From contig JAEDJR010000077.1 in the NCBI GenBank assembly GCA_016296235.1, positions 1 through 8,822 of the forward strand: a stretch of DNA of 8,822 nucleotides, read 5' to 3'. Source of the stretch: Oscillospiraceae bacterium. Its GTDB lineage: Bacteria > Bacillota > Clostridia > Oscillospirales > Oscillospiraceae. The position numbers and the translations under genes were made by a program. A model generated the notes under the pieces. It was given only the letters and a program-made list of their open reading frames with translations. It was not told the DNA's origin and made no database searches. Positions 1 to 7,099 of the stretch are shown piece after piece (positions within the stretch are counted from its first letter, which is position 1; each line of letters opens with the position of its first letter).

Positions 1-37
1 CGTTGCCGATGGTGTACGCCCCACTCCCATTGCTTCT

Positions 38-110
38 CCGTAGGGGCGGCCCGGCGTGGCCGCCCGCACGAACGCAGCAAACAATTCGGGCGGCTGATAG
101 CCGCCCCTAC
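38..110. repeat. GC-rich inverted-repeat element upstream of pstC
   Basis: The outer arms GTAGGGGCGGC (40-50) and GCCGCCCCTAC (100-110) are perfect 11-base complements. Each half can also fold alone: GGGCGGCC pairs with GGCCGCCC in the left half, and GGGCGGCT (88-95) pairs with AGCCGCCC (99-106) around a GAT loop in the right half. The left half (38-68) recurs at 8220-8250 with two mismatches in 31 bases, so this is a dispersed repeat. The element ends two bases before the pstC ribosome binding site and probably lies between an upstream pstS and pstC. A hairpin there could shield the 3' end of the upstream message, but that is inference. In positions 1-37 I see nothing assignable; a reading frame from position 2 stops at 41-43 inside the repeat and could be the tail of an upstream gene, which I cannot confirm. 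Confidence 0.8.
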
Positions 111-125
111 ATAAGAGGAACCAAC

Positions 126-974
126 ATGACCAAATACAAGGAAACCGTCATGCACTACGTCTTTCTCCTGACCGCCTGCGTGTCCATTGCGGCGGTGGCG
201 CTGATCTGCGTCTATCTGCTGGGCAACGGCGTCCCCACCATGTTCGAAATCGGCCCGGGGAACTTCTTCGGCAAGGTCTGGAAACCCGATCAGAACCTCT
301 ACGGCATCTTCCCTTTTATCATCGGCTCCATCTATGTCACGGCCGGAGCCATGGTGGTGGGGGTGCCGGTGGGGGTGCTGTGCGCTGTTTTCCTGGCCTG
401 CTTCTGCTCTGACCGGCTCTACCGGGTGCTGAACCCGGCTGTGCGGCTCATGGCCGGAATCCCCTCCATTGTCTACGGCTTCTTCGGCCTGATGGTCATC
501 GTCCCCGTGGTACAGGCCCTCTCCGGAACCTCCGGCAAGGGCCTGCTGACGGCGTCGCTGCTGCTGGGGATCATGATTTTGCCCACCATCATCGGCACGG
601 CGGAACCGGCCCTGCGGGCGGTGCCCCGGAGCTACTATGAGGGCGCCCTGGCCCTGGGGGCCACCCAGGAACGCAGCGTGTTCTCTGTGGTGCTTCCGGC
701 GGCCGGCTCCGGCGTATTGTCCGGCGTGATTCTCGGCGTGGGCCGGGCCATCGGCGAGACCATGGCCGTTATCATGATCGCAGGCAACCAGACCAGGATG
801 CCCGGCGGCCTGCTGGACGGCCTGCGGACCATGACCTCCAACATCGTCCTGGAGATGGGCTATTCCACGGGCCTCCACCGCCGGGCCCTGATCGCCACCG
901 GCGTGGTGCTGTTCGTATTCATCCTGCTGATTAACGCCTGCTTCTCTCTGGTGAAAGGACGTGAGGCCAAATGA
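126..974 (+). CDS. pstC: Phosphate ABC transporter permease PstC
   Basis: This is one of the two inner-membrane permease subunits of the high-affinity phosphate importer PstSCAB; it pairs with PstA to form the channel. The protein has 282 residues, normal for the family. The first membrane segment is at about residues 9-32, and several more hydrophobic segments follow. The family stretch GIPSIVYGFFGLMV lies mid-protein, and the cytoplasmic EAA loop that docks on the ATPase is EGALALGAT at residues 172-180, followed by VILGVGRAIGETMAV. The start at 126 is chosen because AAGAGG (113-118) sits seven bases ahead; an in-frame ATG at 150 lacks such a site. The stop overlaps the pstA start in an ATGA. 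pstS is not visible and is expected upstream of the window. Identification is firm from the permease motifs and from gene order. Confidence 0.95.
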   Translation: MTKYKETVMHYVFLLTACVSIAAVALICVYLLGNGVPTMFEIGPGNFFGKVWKPDQNLYGIFPFIIGSIYVTAGAMVVGVPVGVLCAVFLACFCSDRLYRVLNPAVRLMAGIPSIVYGFFGLMVIVPVVQALSGTSGKGLLTASLLLGIMILPTIIGTAEPALRAVPRSYYEGALALGATQERSVFSVVLPAAGSGVLSGVILGVGRAIGETMAVIMIAGNQTRMPGGLLDGLRTMTSNIVLEMGYSTGLHRRALIATGVVLFVFILLINACFSLVKGREAK

Positions 975-1912
975 AGCAAAGTCTTGCCCTTGCGGCCCAC
1001 CGTCCGCCGGCCGGGCGCACTGCCGCCGAGATCATGGCCCGTTCCCGGGGCCAGATCTGGGTGTCCCGGGCGCTGCGGGGCCTGGTCTGGCTGTCGGCTG
1101 TTCTGACCGCCGCCGTCATCGCCATCCTTCTGGGCTACATCCTGATGACCGGCATTCCCAACCTGTCCTTGGATCTGTTTGCCTGGAAATTCACCACGGA
1201 AAACCAATCCATGATGCCGGCCCTGGTCAACACCCTGTGCATCACGGTCATCGCCCTGCTGCTGGCCGTGCCCATCGGCGTGGGCGCCGCCATCTATCTG
1301 GTGGAGTACGCCAAACGGGGCAACCGGCTGGTGAAGCTGGTGCGCCTGACGGCGGAGACCCTGTCCGGCATCCCCTCCATCGTCTACGGCCTGTTCGGCA
1401 TGATGTTCTTCAAGGTGGCCCTGGGCTGGGGCTATTCCATGCTGGGCGGCGCCGCGACCCTGTCCATCATGATCCTGCCGCTGATCCTGCGCACCACGGA
1501 GGAGGCCCTGCTGTCGGTGCCGGACAGCTACCGGGAGGGCTCCTTTGGCCTGGGAGCCGGGAAACTGCGGACGGTGTTCTCCGTGATTCTGCCGCCGGCC
1601 ATGCCGGGAATTCTGTCCGGCGTGATTCTGGCCATCGGCCGGATTGTGGGCGAGTCCGCCGCCCTGATCTTCACCGCCGGCTCCGGCAAGGATAACCTCA
1701 GCTTTGTGACCAAGGACGGCTTCAGCCTGTTCGCGCCGCTGTTCCAGTCCACCCGCACCCTGGCGGTGCATATGTACCTGCTCATGAGCGAGGGCCTTTA
1801 CACAGCTCAGGCCCAGGCCACGGCGGTGGTGCTGCTGGTGCTGGTGGTGGGCATCAACGCCCTGTCCAGCTTTGCGGCCAAGAAACTGACAAAGGGGAAC
1901 GACCATGGATAA
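971..1912 (+). CDS. pstA: Phosphate ABC transporter permease PstA
   Basis: This is the second inner-membrane permease of the phosphate importer, partner of PstC. It has 313 residues. A hydrophilic N-terminal stretch of about 35 residues precedes the first membrane segment at about residues 37-60. The PstA stretch LSGIPSIVYGLFGMMFF and the EAA loop REGSFGLGAG (from residue 188) are visible, followed by VILAIGRIVGESAALIFTAG, typical of PstA. The start at 971 overlaps the pstC stop by four bases (ATGA), which favours translational coupling. An in-frame ATG at 1034 (MARSRGQIW) would give a 292-residue protein and is a possible alternative, since the first 21 residues look unconserved. The last eight bases overlap pstB. 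Confidence 0.95.
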   Translation: MKQSLALAAHRPPAGRTAAEIMARSRGQIWVSRALRGLVWLSAVLTAAVIAILLGYILMTGIPNLSLDLFAWKFTTENQSMMPALVNTLCITVIALLLAVPIGVGAAIYLVEYAKRGNRLVKLVRLTAETLSGIPSIVYGLFGMMFFKVALGWGYSMLGGAATLSIMILPLILRTTEEALLSVPDSYREGSFGLGAGKLRTVFSVILPPAMPGILSGVILAIGRIVGESAALIFTAGSGKDNLSFVTKDGFSLFAPLFQSTRTLAVHMYLLMSEGLYTAQAQATAVVLLVLVVGINALSSFAAKKLTKGNDHG

Positions 1913-2654
1913 AATCACGGTTTCCGATCTGAACTTATATTACGGCCAGTTCCAGGCCCTGAAACACATCAACGCCGCCTTCCCGGAGAAGGAAATCACG
2001 GCTCTCATCGGCCCCTCGGGCTGCGGCAAATCCACCCTGCTCAAGAGCCTCAACCGCATGAACGACCTGGTGGAGGGCTGCCGCATCACCGGGTCCGTAC
2101 AGCTGGACGGGGAGGAGCTCTACGGCGGCATGGATGTCAACGTCCTGCGCAAGCGGGTGGGCATGGTGTTCCAGAAGCCCAACCCCTTCCCCATGAGCAT
2201 CTACGACAACATCGCCTACGGCCCGCGGACCCACGGCGTCCGCTCCCGGGTGCTGCTGGACGAGATCGTGGAGCGCAGCCTGACCCAGGCGGCCATCTGG
2301 GATGAGGTCAAGGACCGGCTGAAAAAGAGCGCCCTGGGCCTCTCCGGCGGCCAGCAGCAGCGGCTGTGCATCGCCCGGGCCCTGGCCGTGGAGCCGGAGG
2401 TGCTGCTGATGGACGAGAGCACCTCGGCCCTGGATCCCATCTCCACGGGCAAGATCGAGGAGCTGGCCCTGGAGCTGAAAAAGAAGTACACCATCATCAT
2501 CGTCACCCACAACATGCAGCAGGCGGCGAGAATCTCCGACAATACGGCGTTTTTCCTCCTGGGCGAGCTGGTGGAGATGGGCAAGACAGAGACCCTCTTC
2601 TCCTTCCCCGGGGACAAGCGAACCGAGGACTACATCACCGGGAGGTTTGGATAA
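1905..2654 (+). CDS. pstB: Phosphate ABC transporter ATP-binding protein PstB
   Basis: This is the cytoplasmic ATPase that powers phosphate import through PstC/PstA. It has 249 residues, the usual length. All ABC ATPase motifs are present: Walker A GPSGCGKST (residues 36-44), the PstB-specific Q-loop region FQKPNPFPMSIYDNIAYGPR, signature LSGGQQQR (146-153), Walker B with catalytic Glu VLLMDES (166-172), D-loop SALD (174-177) and switch His in VTHNMQQA (His202). One oddity is that the residue after the catalytic Glu is Ser (DEST), where most PstB proteins have Pro (DEPT). The start overlaps pstA by eight bases and is preceded by AAAGGGG (1891-1897). The stop shares one base with the phoU start (TAATG). 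The ATPase is expected to be intact. Confidence 0.97.
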   Translation: MDKITVSDLNLYYGQFQALKHINAAFPEKEITALIGPSGCGKSTLLKSLNRMNDLVEGCRITGSVQLDGEELYGGMDVNVLRKRVGMVFQKPNPFPMSIYDNIAYGPRTHGVRSRVLLDEIVERSLTQAAIWDEVKDRLKKSALGLSGGQQQRLCIARALAVEPEVLLMDESTSALDPISTGKIEELALELKKKYTIIIVTHNMQQAARISDNTAFFLLGELVEMGKTETLFSFPGDKRTEDYITGRFG

Positions 2655-3307
2655 TGCGGACACGATTCGATCAGCAGCTGGATCAGCTCCATGTGGAGCT
2701 GATTACCATGGGCGCTCTGTGTGAGGAGGCCATCGGCCTGGTGGCCGACGCCCTGGCCAGGAGCGTCACGGTCAGAGCGGAGGAAATCAGCAATCTGGAA
2801 ATCCGGATCGACCAGAAGGAGCGGGACATTGAGAGCCTGTGCATGAAGCTGCTCCTGCAGCAGCAGCCCGTGGCCCGGGATCTGCGGGTGATCTCGTCGG
2901 CCCTGAAGATGATCTCCGACATGGAGCGCATCGGCGACCAGGCGTCGGACATCGCGGAAACCCTGCGCTACATCACCGACGCCGAGGCCGAGAGCAAGAG
3001 CCATATGGCCGAAATGGCCTCGGCCGCCGGCCGCATGGTCACCGACGCCGTGGCGGCCTTTGTCAGCCGGGATATCCACCAGGCCCGGGCGGTCATGGCC
3101 TACGACGACAAGGTGGACGCCCTGTTTTCCCGTGTCAAGGCAGAGCTGACGGCCATGCTCCGGGAAAATCCGGAAAGCGGCGAAGTTTGTCTTGACCTTT
3201 TGATGATTGCGAAGTATTTTGAACGTATCGGGGACCACGCGGTGAACATTGCCGAGTGGGTGGAGTTTTCTTTGACAGGAAAGCACGCGGAAGAACAGGC
3301 AAAATGA
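2654..3307 (+). CDS. phoU: Phosphate signalling protein PhoU
   Basis: PhoU is a cytoplasmic helical protein that, in studied bacteria, links the Pst transporter to the PhoR kinase and represses the Pho response when phosphate is plentiful. The 217 residues form two three-helix PhoU repeats, roughly residues 10-105 and 115-205. Each carries the family metal-binding helix: DMERIGDQ (89-96), continuing to Asp99, and FERIGDHAVNIAEW (189-202). The start at 2654 is supported by GGGAGG at 2640-2645 and by the one-base overlap with pstB. The final 40 or so codons use noticeably more A/T-ending codons (GTT, TGT, CTT, TTG, ATT, TAT, TTT, GAA, CGT) than the rest of the gene. The gene ends six bases before a palindromic repeat that separates it from phoB. 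Confidence 0.95.
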   Translation: MRTRFDQQLDQLHVELITMGALCEEAIGLVADALARSVTVRAEEISNLEIRIDQKERDIESLCMKLLLQQQPVARDLRVISSALKMISDMERIGDQASDIAETLRYITDAEAESKSHMAEMASAAGRMVTDAVAAFVSRDIHQARAVMAYDDKVDALFSRVKAELTAMLRENPESGEVCLDLLMIAKYFERIGDHAVNIAEWVEFSLTGKHAEEQAK

Positions 3308-3312
3308 ACCCT

Positions 3313-3559
3313 GTGCCCCCTCTACAGGGGGCTGCTGAGCGAAGCGAAGCTGGGCGCCCGCAAGGGAGCGCCACCGGTGGCGGAGTCAAGCGACCGCAGC
3401 GGTTGGGCAGGCACTTGCCTTTGCACAAACGAAGTGCAGAGCAAAGGCTTAGTGCCAACCCGGGTGTATCAACGAGCAATTTTACCGATCAACGGTACAG
3501 CAGCAGGAAAGAAGCAACCCCCCGGCTGCTTCGCAGCCACCCCCCTGTAGAGGGGGGAC
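3313..3559. repeat. Long palindromic MITE-like element between phoU and phoB
   Basis: The left end carries CCCCCTCTACAGGGGG (3316-3331), and the right end carries its inverse, CCCCCTGTAGAGGGGG, from 3541. A shorter relative with the same ends lies at 5966-6117. Inside are further palindromes: CGCCACCGGTGGCG (3369-3382, perfect), GGCTGC with GCAGCC just before the right end (3524-3538), and an extended stem-loop at 3401-3460. In that stem-loop GGCACT (3410-3415) pairs with AGTGCC (3451-3456), GCCTTTGC (3417-3424) with GCAAAGGC (3441-3448), and GCAC with GTGC within. No protein is credible here. The element fills most of the 309-base gap between phoU and phoB; I see no run of T after any hairpin that would make a clear terminator, nor a convincing promoter in the remaining 57 bases before phoB. 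Confidence 0.85.
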
Positions 3560-3604
3560 AAGATGTTTGTGCCTGCATGACGTGGCCGGAAAAGAATGGA
3601 GAAA

Positions 3605-3610
3605 CAGGAG
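3605..3610 (+). promoter_or_regulatory. Ribosome binding site deciding the phoB start
   Basis: CAGGAG lies six bases before the ATG at 3617. An upstream in-frame ATG at 3596 has only a weak A-rich purine stretch ahead of it and would add seven residues before the receiver-domain strand, which normally begins at once. The 3617 start is therefore preferred. Confidence 0.7.
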
Positions 3611-3616
3611 CCGACT

Positions 3617-4294
3617 ATGATCTATGTCTTAGAGGATGACGACAACATCCGCAAATTGGTTTTATACGCCCTGCGGACCAGCGGATTTGAGGCCCAGGGC
3701 TTTGACCGGCCCTCCGCGTTCTGGCCGGCCATGGCGCAGCAGCTGCCCAGTCTGGTGCTGCTGGATATCATGCTGCCGGAGGAGGACGGACTCAGCGTCC
3801 TGCACCGGCTGCGCATGGCGCCGGAGACGGCCCGGCTGCCGGTGATTATGCTGACGGCCAAGGGCAGCGAGTACGACAGGGTGACGGGTCTGGACGCCGG
3901 GGCCGACGACTATGTGCCAAAGCCCTTTGGTATGATGGAGCTGGTCTCCCGGATCAAGGCCGTGCTGCGCCGCACCCGGGAGCAGGGGCAGGAGGAATAC
4001 CGGGTGGGCAGCCTCTATGTGTGCCCGCCCCGCCATGAGGTGCTGGCGGACGGCAAAGAGGTCCGGCTGGCCCTGAAGGAATTTGAGCTTCTGTGCCTGC
4101 TGCTGCGCAACGCCGGTGTGGTGCTGACCCGGGACGCCCTGCTCAATCAGATCTGGGGCTACAGCTTCGACGGCGAGAGCCGCACCGTGGATGTCCATAT
4201 CCGGAACCTGCGCAAAAAGCTGGGAGACGCCGGCGCCTGCATCGAGACCGTCAAGGGCATCGGCTACAAGATCGGAGGAACGCCCCATGGCTAA
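3617..4294 (+). CDS. phoB: PhoB/PhoP-type phosphate response regulator
   Basis: This is an OmpR-family DNA-binding response regulator, expected to be phosphorylated by the adjacent PhoR and to control phosphate-starvation genes. With the start at 3617 it has 225 residues. The receiver domain begins MIYVLEDDDN; the acidic pocket is at residues 6-9, the phosphoacceptor is Asp50 in LLDIMLP, the switch Thr is residue 80 (MLTAKG) and the conserved Lys is 102 (YVPKPF). A winged-helix DNA-binding domain covers about residues 130-222, with LKEFELLCLLL, the recognition region SRTVDVHIRNLRKKLGD and the C-terminal hairpin VKGIGYKIGG. Overlap with phoR by eight bases, plus the neighbouring pst and phoU genes, makes the phosphate assignment likely; the fold alone would not settle which regulator it is. 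Confidence 0.9.
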   Translation: MIYVLEDDDNIRKLVLYALRTSGFEAQGFDRPSAFWPAMAQQLPSLVLLDIMLPEEDGLSVLHRLRMAPETARLPVIMLTAKGSEYDRVTGLDAGADDYVPKPFGMMELVSRIKAVLRRTREQGQEEYRVGSLYVCPPRHEVLADGKEVRLALKEFELLCLLLRNAGVVLTRDALLNQIWGYSFDGESRTVDVHIRNLRKKLGDAGACIETVKGIGYKIGGTPHG

Positions 4295-5948
4295 AAAAAT
4301 CTATCAGGCCATCTGTCTGGTGGCGGCATTGGTGCTGGTGCTCAGCTCCGCCATCCTGACCGCCGTACTCTATGACTATTTTTCGGAACAGACCCAGCGG
4401 GAGCTGCAGGCGGAGGCGGTGTACATCGCCCACGGCCTGGAGCTGGAGGGAGAATCCTACCTGGACACCCTGGGGGACAAAACCCGCCGCATCACCCTCA
4501 TTGCCGCCGACGGTACGGTGCGCTATGACAACGAAGCCGACGCCGCCTCCATGGAGAACCACCTGGACCGGGAGGAGGTCCGGCAGGCCCTGGAGACCGG
4601 CGACGGCACCGGCAGCCGCGTCAGCCGCACCCTGTCCCGGGAGACCTTCTACTATGCCAGGCAGCTGGCGGACGGCTCGGTTCTGCGGCTGGCGGCCACC
4701 CAGCGGTCGGTCTGGATTCTGCTACTGGGGGTTCTGCAGCCAGTGGCCGTGCTGGTATTGCTGGTGCTGATTCTCGGCGGAATCCTGGCCTACCGGGTGG
4801 CGGGCCGGATCGTGGCGCCCATCAACGCCCTGGATCTGGAGCATCCGGAACAAAACCAGGTCTATGAGGAGGTTTCGCCCCTGCTCATCAGCATCGCCCG
4901 GCTCCGGCGGACCATCGACCGCCAGCTGGACGAGGCCCGGCAGAAGCAGGAGGAATTCCGCCTCATCACCGAGCATATGTCCGAGGGCCTGCTGGTCATC
5001 GACGGCCAGACCAACCTGCTCAGCTGCAACGGGTCGGCCCTGAAGCTGCTCCATGGGGAAGCCAGCCCGGCGCCGGGCAGCGTCCTGGCCCTGAACCGCA
5101 GCGAAGCCTTCCGCATGGCGGTGCAGGAGTCCCTGGCGGGCCGCCACTGGGAGGGCCAGCTGGAAACCGGCGGGCGGACTTTGCAGCTCATGGCCAATCC
5201 GGTCCGGCAGGAGGCGGAAGTCACCGGCGCGGTGCTGCTGGTGGTGGATATCACCGAGCGGGCCCAGCGGGAAGCTCTGCGACGGGAATTCTCCGCCAAC
5301 GTGTCCCACGAGCTGAAAACGCCCCTGACCTCCATTTCCGGCTTTGCGGAGCTGCTGAAGTCCGGCGTGGTCGCCGGGGCGGATGTGCAGGATTTTGCAA
5401 ACAGCATCTATGAGGAGGCCCAGCGGCTGATTCGCCTGGTGGAGGACATCATCCGCCTGTCCGCCCTGGACGAGATGGAGCTGCCCGGGGAAATGGCCCC
5501 GGTGGACCTGTACCGGCTGGCGCAGCAGCAGGTGCGCCGCCTGGAGCCGGAGGCGGAAAAACGGCAGGTGGCGGTGTCGGTTCTGGGCGGCAGCGCCGTG
5601 GTCACGGGCAGCGCACCGGTGCTGGGCGAGATGATCTATAACCTCTGCGACAATGCCATCAAGTATAACCGCCCCGGCGGGACGGTGGACGTGGTGGTGA
5701 CGGCGGGGAAGGAGGCCACGCTCCTGGTGCGGGACACGGGCATCGGCATCCCCCGGGAGAGCCGGAGCCGGGTGTTCGAGCGGTTTTACCGGGTGGATAA
5801 GAGCCATTCCAGGGACGTGGGCGGCACGGGCCTGGGCCTGAGCATCGTGAAGCACGGCGCCCAGCTCCACAACGCCAAGCTCACCCTGGAAAGCACCGAG
5901 GGCAAGGGTACCACCGTCACGGTGCAGTTTCCCGCAGAACGCCCCTAA
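4287..5948 (+). CDS. phoR: PhoR-type membrane sensor histidine kinase
   Basis: This is the sensor kinase partner of the preceding regulator. It has 553 residues; the start at 4287 has GGAGGA at 4274-4279 and overlaps phoB by eight bases. In order: membrane segment 1 (about 7-30), an extracytoplasmic sensor region (about 31-140) resembling the single-Cache domain of clostridial PhoR (RITLIAADGTVRYDNEAD), membrane segment 2 (about 141-168), a divergent HAMP-like linker (to about 215), a PAS domain (about 225-330), the dimerisation and phosphotransfer helix with His341 in VSHELKTPLT, and the ATPase domain with N-box NLCDNAIK (452-459), G1 DTGIGIP (from 483), F-box FERFYRVD and G2 GGTGLGLS (512-519). 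All catalytic motifs are intact. In known systems PhoR signals through PhoU and PstB rather than binding phosphate directly. Confidence 0.92.
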   Translation: MAKKIYQAICLVAALVLVLSSAILTAVLYDYFSEQTQRELQAEAVYIAHGLELEGESYLDTLGDKTRRITLIAADGTVRYDNEADAASMENHLDREEVRQALETGDGTGSRVSRTLSRETFYYARQLADGSVLRLAATQRSVWILLLGVLQPVAVLVLLVLILGGILAYRVAGRIVAPINALDLEHPEQNQVYEEVSPLLISIARLRRTIDRQLDEARQKQEEFRLITEHMSEGLLVIDGQTNLLSCNGSALKLLHGEASPAPGSVLALNRSEAFRMAVQESLAGRHWEGQLETGGRTLQLMANPVRQEAEVTGAVLLVVDITERAQREALRREFSANVSHELKTPLTSISGFAELLKSGVVAGADVQDFANSIYEEAQRLIRLVEDIIRLSALDEMELPGEMAPVDLYRLAQQQVRRLEPEAEKRQVAVSVLGGSAVVTGSAPVLGEMIYNLCDNAIKYNRPGGTVDVVVTAGKEATLLVRDTGIGIPRESRSRVFERFYRVDKSHSRDVGGTGLGLSIVKHGAQLHNAKLTLESTEGKGTTVTVQFPAERP

Positions 5949-5965
5949 CGGGTCTTGAAGCACCC

Positions 5966-6117
5966 CCCTCGTGCCCCCTCTACAGGGGGCTGCCGGAGCG
6001 CAGCGGAGGCTGGGGGTTGCTGCAAATCAGCAATTGTATCGTTTTTCGGTAAAATTGCTTGTCAATACAACCCCCAGTCAGCTTCGCTGACAGCCCCCTG
6101 TAGAGGGGGCACGAGGG
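5966..6117. repeat. Short MITE-like element with 27-base perfect inverted ends
   Basis: The 27 bases at 5966-5992 are the exact reverse complement of those at 6091-6117. Each end contains the internal palindrome CCCCCTCTACAGGGGG or its inverse. The interior continues the symmetry: CTGGGGGTTG (6010-6019) against CAACCCCCAG (6068-6077), and AGCAATT (6029-6035) against AATTGCT (6053-6059), so the 152 bases fold into one long interrupted hairpin. The ends match those of the element at 3313-3559. No flanking target duplication is obvious, and there is no coding capacity. It lies between the phoR stop and the shared terminator. Confidence 0.88.
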
Positions 6118-6138
6118 CGGTTCCATATAAAAAGCAAG

Positions 6139-6180
6139 AACGGGCCTGTCGCGAATTTCGCGACAGGCCCGTTTATCTTA
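6139..6180. terminator. Bidirectional intrinsic terminator between phoR and hflC
   Basis: A perfect 16-bp stem (6139-6154 with 6158-6173) encloses a three-base ATT loop. On the plus strand it is followed by TTTATCTTA. On the minus strand it starts 11 bases after the hflC stop and is followed, after five bases, by TTTTTATAT. It is placed to end both the phosphate unit and the convergent hflKC unit. Confidence 0.88.
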
Positions 6181-6184
6181 CCTC

Positions 6185-7099
6185 TTACGGCTCCATTTCG
6201 GTCTGAGGCTGCGGTTCGGCCTGGGCAAGGCCGGTTTCATAGAAAATCTGGGTCAGCGGGGAGTCCAGCCCCAGGAACAGGACGTTCTTGCCGTTGGTCA
6301 GGCTGGCCTTGGCCGCGTCCAGGCTGCGGACGAAGTTGTAGAACTCCGCCTTGTCCGGGTCGGCGTAGGCGTCGGACAGAATGCGCATGTATTCCGCCTC
6401 GCCCTCGGCCTGGAGGATCTCCGCCTGGGCGTTGGCCTGGGAGATCTTGATCTCCACTTCCTTGTCGGTCTCGGAGCGGATCATCTGGGCCTCGCTCTCG
6501 CCCTCGGCGGTGAACTTGGCGGCAATGTTGTTGCGCTCGGAGATCATGCGCTGGTAGACGGCCTCCTTGTTGTCGTCAGGCAGATCCAGCCGCTTGGTCT
6601 CCACGGCGATCAGCTGGATGCCGTACTGCTCCAGACCGCTGCCCACGCCGGCCTTGATGGCCGCGGCCAGCTCGCCGTCTCTTCCGGAGATGACCTCGGT
6701 CTGGTTCATGCCGGAGATGGTGTTCTTCATGGAGTTGTAAACCAGGGTGGACAGACGGCTCTCGGCGTTGGAGAGGCTGGAATTCAGGGTCTGGATGAAC
6801 TTCTGGGGATCCTCGATGCGCCACAGCACGAAGGAGTCGGCCACCATGGTCTTTTTGTCCTTGGTGATGACGTCGGACACCGGCAGGTCGTACAGCAGCA
6901 CCGTCTTGGGCAGGGTCTGCTGATCCTGGAGGATGGGCAGCTTGAAGCTGATGCCGGCCTGGTCGCGGATGTCCACAACCTTGCCGAACTGGCGGATGAT
7001 GGTGTACTCATTCTGGCGGGTGATGACGAAGCAGCTGGACGCGCCGATGAGAATCACCACGGCCAGGACAATCAGCAGAATTTTTACGGCTTTTTTCAT
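6185..7099 (-). CDS. hflC: HflC-like SPFH/band-7 membrane protein
   Basis: This 304-residue member of the prohibitin/SPFH family is expected to form, with HflK, a membrane ring that in E. coli surrounds and modulates the FtsH protease. It has a single N-terminal membrane anchor at about residues 7-26, so most of the protein would lie outside the cytoplasmic membrane. The band-7 domain follows from about residue 27 (NEYTIIRQFGKVVDI) through IAVETKRLDLPDD, then an Ala/Glu-rich helical segment beginning YQRMISERNNIAAKFTAEGESEA, a hallmark of HflC. The C-terminus is short, acidic and Pro/Gln-rich. The start overlaps the hflK stop in ATGA, and GGAGG (minus strand, complement of about 7110-7114) is well placed. 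No ftsH is adjacent in this window. Confidence 0.9.
   Translation of the reverse strand: MKKAVKILLIVLAVVILIGASSCFVITRQNEYTIIRQFGKVVDIRDQAGISFKLPILQDQQTLPKTVLLYDLPVSDVITKDKKTMVADSFVLWRIEDPQKFIQTLNSSLSNAESRLSTLVYNSMKNTISGMNQTEVISGRDGELAAAIKAGVGSGLEQYGIQLIAVETKRLDLPDDNKEAVYQRMISERNNIAAKFTAEGESEAQMIRSETDKEVEIKISQANAQAEILQAEGEAEYMRILSDAYADPDKAEFYNFVRSLDAAKASLTNGKNVLFLGLDSPLTQIFYETGLAQAEPQPQTEMEP

Noticed and set aside
1..125. Pho box (TTnACA-like direct repeats) ahead of pstC
   Set aside because: None is visible; the operon promoter is presumably upstream of pstS, outside the window.
860..1918. Long minus-strand open frame of 352 codons opposite pstA
   Set aside because: It is antisense to a clear permease gene, its composition is His/Gln/Gly-rich as expected from the shadow of GC-rich codons, and it resembles no family.
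3570..3598. TTGTGC and AAAAGA at 17-base spacing as a phoB promoter
   Set aside because: Both boxes are poor matches to consensus; not enough to report as a promoter.
3596..3616. Upstream in-frame ATG for phoB
   Set aside because: It has a weaker ribosome binding site than the ATG at 3617 and would add residues ahead of the first receiver strand.
3256..3639. Open frame of 127 codons across the phoU-phoB gap
   Set aside because: It runs through the palindromic element, overlaps both neighbours in another frame, and has no family-like sequence.
5955..6206. Open frame of 83 codons after phoR
   Set aside because: It crosses the palindromic element, the terminator and the hflC 3' end.
7028..7099. 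Lipoprotein signal in HflC (ASSC after the membrane segment)
   Set aside because: The -3 position is Ala rather than Leu-like, and HflC proteins keep an uncleaved N-terminal anchor.
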